This document shows, one piece after another, positions 58,018 through 64,000 of a stretch of 64,000 bases of DNA. A program made the translations under genes and the position numbers. How positions within the stretch are numbered: position 1 is the first letter of the stretch; every line of letters starts with the position of its first letter. Location: NCBI GenBank assembly GCA_003640385.1, contig RCAB01000017.1, positions 248,001-312,000 on the forward strand, in the 5' to 3' direction. The notes beneath the pieces are model-generated. The model searched no databases. It saw nothing but the letters and a program-made list of their open reading frames with translations, and was not told where the DNA came from. This DNA is from Setaria digitata. Taxonomy: Eukaryota > Nematoda > Chromadorea > Rhabditida > Setariidae.

Positions 58018-60459
58018 TCATAGCGCCACCAATCGTTCTTGCAATGAAAGCTGTGTTTTAGTTAAGCTTGCCAGATATGAAACCATCATATAATCCTGGA
58101 AAAAAAAGAGAGACTTACACAATATAAGCATATTTTCTTCAAGTAAGGCACTGCACTTCACAAAAACTGCCCTGTATTTCCGTTCTAAGCATAATATAAA
58201 AATCAAAAATCAAAGAAGAAAACATGACAAATTTATAGAGACTCACTCTCAAACTTGTTTTAACTAGTATATCCAATTTCTCATCAGACATACGAGCTGC
58301 AGCAGCACTAACAATATCCATCATACGTCGTCCCAAAGATGAATCAACGGGTAATTCTGGTTTATCAAGCACCTAAACTATAACTTGTCAGAAAGCTTTT
58401 ATAAGTGAGAAAATGAAAAGTGAAAAGAAGAGCCCCGAATTTAGGCACCTGTGCATCGAAAATTTATTTCAAACAAAGGAGAAAAACCTTGTAATATTCA
58501 TTAATATCGTTTCATCCATTAATTAAATACGTGGATATAGATANCAAGTAAGAAAATGAAAAGTGAAAAGAAGAGCCCCGAATTTAGGCACCTATGCATC
58601 GAAAATTTATTTCAAACAAAGGAGAAAAACCCTGTAATATTCATTAATATCATTTCATCCATTAATTAAATACGTGGATATAGATATACTCCCTATTTGT
58701 TGCAAAAGTGAGCAGACTGTGCCATCCCAAATAGAGAAATTATACAGTATATCACTGTATTTCAATACGATTACATCACTTTCTTTCTTAATAACCGAAC
58801 CTCAGAGTGATCTATTCTAATGGAAGATGAATAACCCCCCTCCCAAAAAAAAAAAAAAAAAGATAATGACAACAAGGCTTACCTCATTCACATATTTTAA
58901 AAGCCTTTCCAACCAAATCACCATTTCAGCTGTACTTTTTTCCAGCTGTTCCAAACCGTTCTCTAGAACAACTTCACGCTGCTTATTACTATAAGCCGTA
59001 CCACCCTGCACCAAGCTTAACGCAACACCTTCACCCGGAAAGGCATCGAATTCAACTTTTAAAGGATTAAAGATGGCACAATGCGGATCGCGAGTTCCAG
59101 GAATTCCAGCTTTAATCCTATGGATAAAATAAGTAGGAAATACGATAGGGACTACAGGATCCTGAACAATGAGTGTTTTGAATTACTTCGCTCATATGCA
59201 ATCTGTTTAAAGTGCACAGCATAGAAACTGCACACTCCTGAATATTTTAAATAATCTTATTGTAATTCTTTGAAAAAAAAAAAATGAACAGTAAGAACCA
59301 ACCTTAAATATGCTCTCACCGGCATTCGATAAATTTCGTCCGGTGAATTAAACGTAGTATCAACGGTAAGCAAAATCACTGGTGGTGGTTCTTTCTTGGC
59401 TGACGATTCACTGATTAAACGATTGTAGTAATCGTGATATGGTAAACAATGGATTGATAAATCGGCGTTCGTATAAAACCTGTACAATGTAAATCTATAA
59501 TGTCGAAAACATATTTTTTTTTAAAAAATGGAGACGCTGACCAAATTTATAAGATCCATCTTTATTGATTTAATCTTCAAGCAATAAAGTTATTTCAGAA
59601 ATTGGCGAATAGTTAAGACAAATTTTTCTCAATCAAATTGATATAGTCAGAAATAATATTTTTTCCATCACGTTTATATGTCAGTTCTCCGACTAAATTT
59701 TTTCGCTCCTTAGACGTATAAAAAGGTTTTATGTTAGTCAACTTCACGAAAATTATCAGTTTAGCCGACACCGTCTATAAATTCCTCCTATGATTATGTA
59801 TCTATGATTAATCTATCCAACAAAGTACAGTGAGTTGTTTTTCAGAAGGTAAAAAAATTAAAACTCAGAAATAAAGGATACAACTAAATTAGTTATACCA
59901 TCCAACTGGTTGCTCCGAGGGTGTTGCTCGCTTCATCATCATTAACATTGTTTGGTTGAAGCCATCATCTAATTCTGGTGTGTCTTCTTTTTGTTCTCTG
60001 AACGGTATCGCATAACAATTTGTCACCTAAAAATGAAGATTAAATAAATAAATGAATTCCAATAGTTGGAATACTGCAAATTTTATCTTCATACAATTTA
60101 ATCAAATAATAAATGATAAGTGGACTTTAAACTCGCACAGTACTCTCTATTAATAACAACGCAAAAAAGGGAAAAATTATTTACATACCGCTAACGTCAC
60201 CTCATAATGAGTACTTTGCAGCAGCAAACAGCGCATGCTAGTGCTCACCACACCAGCAAGAGCAGTCTTTCTTTCTCACGCTCTGTTAGTCTAAAATTTA
60301 AACTAAACACACTACCTGTATAGCATTTTTCTCATAGAATCCCATCAGTGTGCCCAGTGCTTTGTCATTAGCGCCCGGTTTATTTGAACGTCGTTCAAAT
60401 GCATCCACAATAGTTAAATACACAACCGGATGTACTTTAACTGTCAGCGTCGAAGCCAT
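58018..60459 (-). CDS. eif-3.F: Eukaryotic translation initiation factor 3 subunit F (MPN domain)
   Basis: Non-catalytic MPN-domain subunit of the eIF3 complex, which organises the 43S pre-initiation complex on the small ribosomal subunit. Six GT-AG exons: 60316-60459, 59899-60026, 59303-59479, 58883-59117, 58247-58372 and 58018-58095; 888 nt, 295 residues. The MPN domain starts at VKVHPVVYLTIVDAFERR, then KALGTLMGFYE, VTNCYAIPF and EQPVGWFYTNADLSIH. At the position of the metal-binding His-x-His of active JAMM proteases this protein has YTN, so zinc binding is not expected. The C-terminal part, SLGRRMMDIVSAA, then MMVSYLASLTKTQLSLQERL, matches the family helix that binds eIF3h. The first exon codes a short N-terminus without the proline/alanine-rich extension of mammals, as expected for invertebrates. 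Confidence 0.95.
58408..58686. repeat. Direct duplication (2 x about 135 bp) flanking a single N at 58544, in an eIF3f intron
   Basis: The blocks 58408-58543 and 58552-58686 are almost identical, with three substitutions that I can see (for example CTGTGCATCG versus CTATGCATCG, and AACCTTG versus AACCCTG). The N sits between them. It is the largest of four such N-flanking duplications. Confidence 0.9.
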
Positions 60460-63400
60460 CTTCCTACCACAGTCAGCTACCTTGAAAATGTCACGAAGAT
60501 GATGTAGAAGAGTAACTTATGTGACACACAACTTGTTCCCAACAAATGAGTGAAACATCAGCATTTCTTACAGCCTATGCTTCCACACGTTATAAATGAA
60601 ATGCTGTACAACTTCATCACGTCCCCTTGCATCCGTTTACAGAAAGAACAATTACAATTACAAGTACCAACCTCCTTGCAACCTAAATGGGACGAGAGAG
60701 CGGTCCCACCTTTAATAGACTTAGCAGCACGGCCTCTACGTACCGCAAAATACCAACTGGCAACTGGAATTTAGAGACTCGGCCTGTTTAAGGTACGCTA
60801 CTGGGCTTGTGTGCTATGTCAGTATGGTTTGTTGTTCAGTCCAGGCCAAGTTGCATCAGTTCATGGTGAGGCACGTGAGGGTTCGTTACATTCCGGACGT
60901 TTTATCTGCACAGTTTGTGCAGTTAAAGTGAACTGGTCTTTGATGTGGTTTTTCCGTTCCTCCGAGCTGGGTTACTGGAAATGAACATGTTAGATCATCA
61001 GTTGGGAAGTTCGAGTTGTCTAGTCAGAAGCGTTCGTCGGTCTTGACTGAGATCACTACGACAAATACAAGCACAAGACTGCTGCTTTGACGTGCTCAAG
61101 TTGGTAGAGAAAAGAATGAAGAATACATGTGACTACAGCAGGTGATACTAAAATTGAAAAAATGAGATAATCTTTCTAGTTATTAAAAGTTAAAAGTATC
61201 TGCAGAAACAGTGCCAAAAAAAGGATGCTTAAAAATTATTCTTTAGTGCTATCCTGGAATCCTATGAAGTGGGACTGTGCAGAACTGTACAGATTTAGTA
61301 TTTGTTTATCTGGTTATTTCCATATTTTTTAGAAACTGGGAAATATGAATACGTCTATTTTCCTTGATAATCGCTGTAATTTCAGGGCTGAAATGATTCA
61401 AAAAATAAAAATAAAGCAATAAGTTGCTTTTCTTGCTTCCGAACTCTTACTGCTACATTAAGCAGAGGTTTTTCTATGACCCCTACTTCAGTCACTTGTG
61501 GTCATCTGAGTATAGTGTAAGGTAGGAAGTAAAACATATATCAAGTAACGCAACGAGCCCTACTACTGCTCTGAAAATGTTCTGTTCATGTGATACAATC
61601 CAACCAAAAGTTGATGTCGATTTTGCACTTTCAACACTCCAATCCATTTTGTTACTACTTTGTAGGAGGAAGTTGTCATCTGGTGCAGGGGAAGGACACA
61701 CGCACTCCCGTCAGCTGTGTCGTCGTACGCAAGTGTGAGTCAGAGAAGTTGAGTAAACACATCAGTCTATAAATTTACAACATCAGTTTATTAGTGTAGT
61801 GCCACACTGCTAAATGCTAAGAGAAAAAGACGAATAGTTTTTCGGCGGTTCCTTTCAGCCTTATTTAGTTTAGAGCAGTTCAGTTTTAATTCACTTCCGG
61901 AGCACGGAACTGTTGCTGTCCGAATTTTTTGAAGAAATTATGTTTGTATACAATAACTGATGTGACATGCCACTGTAGAATTGCGAAATTTTATCGGATT
62001 TGTAAATAAATGAGCGAACTATACTTGATAATTCAGTATTATTTGTTTATCAAATCATGCCTGCTCTAAAAGTAATTCCATTTTTCCACGTGGAAAATTA
62101 TACTCATAGATTCAGAAACAAATTTCGTAAGAATTAGTTTGATTGAAAATTTTAAAATTTCATAAAACGAACTTCTTTTTTCACTCGATGGGCGTCTCAT
62201 TCACTTAAGAAGAACAAGGCGAATGTAAAATTTTTGTCCTGAATTTCAAATCTCTCAGTTTATGATAGAAATTGGCATAATAAAAGAAAATATATTATAG
62301 GACCGGAATATTTCAAAATTCATAATATCGGCTTTACAAAGCNCGAATATATTATGGGACCGGAATATTTCAAAATTCATAATATCGGCTTTACAAAGCC
62401 AGTTCAACAATCAAGATCTTTAATAAAGCGGATAAATTAGAGAAAAAGTCATAGCATTTAAATTTATTCGTCCGGTGAGGTCGGTTCCAGTATTCGGTTT
62501 GCATTGTTTCGTTCTTCGGTTTTGATTTCAAAGCCAGTAGACAGATATTTAGTAGAAATCCGAAGGACCCTTAATTAATTCATCACATTTAAAAATTTGT
62601 TCCCTTGATCAATCCTCTGTTCAAACCTGAGCTGGTTTACAACAGACAATTAAGTCCTATTGCTAATTATAGATGGGTCACAATTCCACAAATGTATTCG
62701 AGAGTTGTTAAGTCTGCATTATTTCTACAAAAAATCTATTTGAAACTTTGCAGATCAGTATAGATGATGCGATCAGTTATTTGGGCATCTGAAACTTAAA
62801 AAAAAAAAAAAAATTAAAACTTGTTCCTAAATATGAGTTATGTGAGCTAGGTTCCCTAAATATGTCTGTTTATCAGACAAATGTGCAGGAAAAATTTCCG
62901 CTCAACTAATCCAAAGTAATGAGCAAGTCAAAAAAGTTTATGACTTTTGAAGAACAGTTCTGCCATCGTCGGAGCTTTTGTTGAAAAGTTGCTGATTAAT
63001 TTTGTAGCGAATGAGAACATACAATAAATTGAATTAAAATTTACCAATTTTTGTGCAAATTTTCCTATGAAAACTTCATTAACTGAAGTAGTGCATTATT
63101 AAAGAATTGGTACCACATGAGTGGGACTTTTATAGAAAATGAGATTTAGTTTGTGGTCTATCTGAAAAGACATTTCAGCTAGTTCATCACAATAAATCTT
63201 TCTAAACAATTTTTTATCTATTCTTATTTATCGGTTTTCATTTTTTCTATAGAATTTGTAGCATCAAGAATTTTGGGGGAAAATTGATTCTGAGAGATTT
63301 GAATATGTTCGACTTTATCGAAAGATTTTATTAAATATTAAACCATTTATTTTTTTTTAACACTTCGAAATCTTTTATATTTTCAAACTTTATGAAAGTA

Positions 63401-63858
63401 AAATATGCTTTAAAGTCTACTGCTTATGTACTCCTTTCATGTTTTATCGCTTTATATACCATTTTCAAGGACTTCTTTCAATTTCCACTTTTTTTTTGAA
63501 TTTCCAGAAATAATTTCTGTCTTCTATTTTCAGCATCACCAGTTTCAGTTAAATCTAATTCCAAATACTTCAATAGCAAAAAACAAACGAAGATGTCATC
63601 GTAAGTTGAAATTTATTTTCATCCATTTGTTGATAAATTAACAAAGATATATTTGCTTTACTTTTATTTTATGCAAACTTTTAATGGTTTCTGACACTCT
63701 TGTTTCCGCAGTGTTAAACGAAAAAGTTTAAGACAGGGAATTCATTAATTCTCCTTCTCAATGACAAAAACATCACTGAGAGAGTTAGCTGTTAGCATTG
63801 CGAGAGCGCACAAATCTAATTTGGACCAAAGGATTCGAATTTTTAATATTTAGTAGAA
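60460..63858. other. Long non-coding region upstream of eIF3f
   Basis: It includes the eIF3f upstream region and a relatively GC-balanced patch at about 60600-61130. A plus-strand frame at 60550-60774 has no domain and no splice context. The N-flanking duplication at 62288-62399 lies here. The remainder is AT-rich. Confidence 0.5.
62288..62399. repeat. Direct duplication (2 x about 55 bp) flanking a single N at 62343
   Basis: Bases 62288-62342 and 62345-62399 match closely; the visible difference is ATAGGACC versus ATGGGACC. It is the fourth case of an N flanked by near-identical copies. Confidence 0.88.
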
Positions 63859-63999
63859 ATGCCTATATCTTCATTCTTCATTATGGTGGCATTCCTCTCC
63901 GCAATTGTTGAAGTTCAAATTCTGCCTAGCTCTAAGTCTCTTCCAACTGACGCAGAAGAAGCTAGAGAAGGAGTTTCATTGATTAGCATAAGTTCAGAT
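63859..63999 (+). CDS. N-terminus of a probable secreted protein, cut by the window end
   Basis: An ATG at 63859 opens a frame of 47 codons that runs to the end of the window. The first 20 residues or so (MPISSFFIMVAFLSAIVEVQ) form a typical signal peptide, followed by a hydrophilic stretch with EEAREG. A pyrimidine-rich AG (TATTTAG) ends 5 nt before the ATG, fitting a spliced-leader acceptor. The ATG is far from the eIF3f gene and on the opposite strand. Without the rest I cannot say whether it is a neuropeptide precursor, a secreted enzyme or something else, and a chance open frame is possible. Confidence 0.5.
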   Translation, partial: MPISSFFIMVAFLSAIVEVQILPSSKSLPTDAEEAREGVSLISISSD

Positions 64000-64000
64000 T

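Noticed and set aside
45965..60459. Four consecutive minus-strand genes as a trans-spliced operon
   Set aside because: The gaps are about 0.8, 1.1 and 2 kb, large for a nematode operon, and no shared downstream-leader signal is visible. Not excluded.

Overview
The window looks like nuclear DNA of a nematode, most likely a parasitic (filarial-type) species. The genes are split by many short introns (about 94 reconstructed here), the DNA is AT-rich with long poly-A/poly-T runs, several start codons sit 3-9 nt after a pyrimidine-AG site (the pattern expected for spliced-leader acceptors), and the gene set is conserved animal housekeeping. The species call is an inference; nothing in the sequence fixes it. 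Exon boundaries were placed by hand from splice sites, reading frame and remembered family conservation. In most genes the exon lengths sum to a whole number of codons and to a protein close to the usual family length.

Layout: (1) 2350-11794, minus: a large extracellular cadherin with a signal peptide at 11794 and about a dozen cadherin repeats; its 3' end is unresolved. (2) 11795-16951: long non-coding stretch with the presumed regulatory region of the first HSP70 gene. (3) 16952-20939 and 21898-24764, plus: two complete tandem cytosolic HSP70 genes, each with upstream heat-shock elements. (4) 25432-29516, minus: chaperonin subunit CCT1/TCP-1 alpha, tail-to-tail with HSP70 copy 2. (5) 29872-32283, plus: PQ-loop lysosomal cationic amino acid exporter (PQLC2/LAAT-1), head-to-head with CCT1. 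(6) 33805-37984, plus: box C/D snoRNP core protein NOP56. (7) 41571-44099, plus: a Di-Ras small GTPase. (8) 45965-60459: four minus-strand genes in a row, transcribed in the order eIF3f, TMCO4-like hydrolase, TIM14/DNAJC19, RNF170-like RING E3 ligase. (9) 63859-end, plus: first 47 codons of a probable secreted protein.

The centre and right of the window are rich in protein-folding and proteostasis genes (two HSP70s, CCT1, a mitochondrial import J-protein, an ER-type RING ligase) and in ribosome and translation genes (NOP56, eIF3f). Whether the clustering has meaning cannot be judged from one window. No mobile element, CRISPR, operon-like bacterial insertion or clearly novel system is visible. 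The most unusual signals are an apparent excess of GC-AG introns (four of about 94), four single-N positions each flanked by near-identical direct copies (probably unmerged contig ends), an intron present in only one of the two HSP70 copies, and a cysteine-rich insert within a cadherin repeat.
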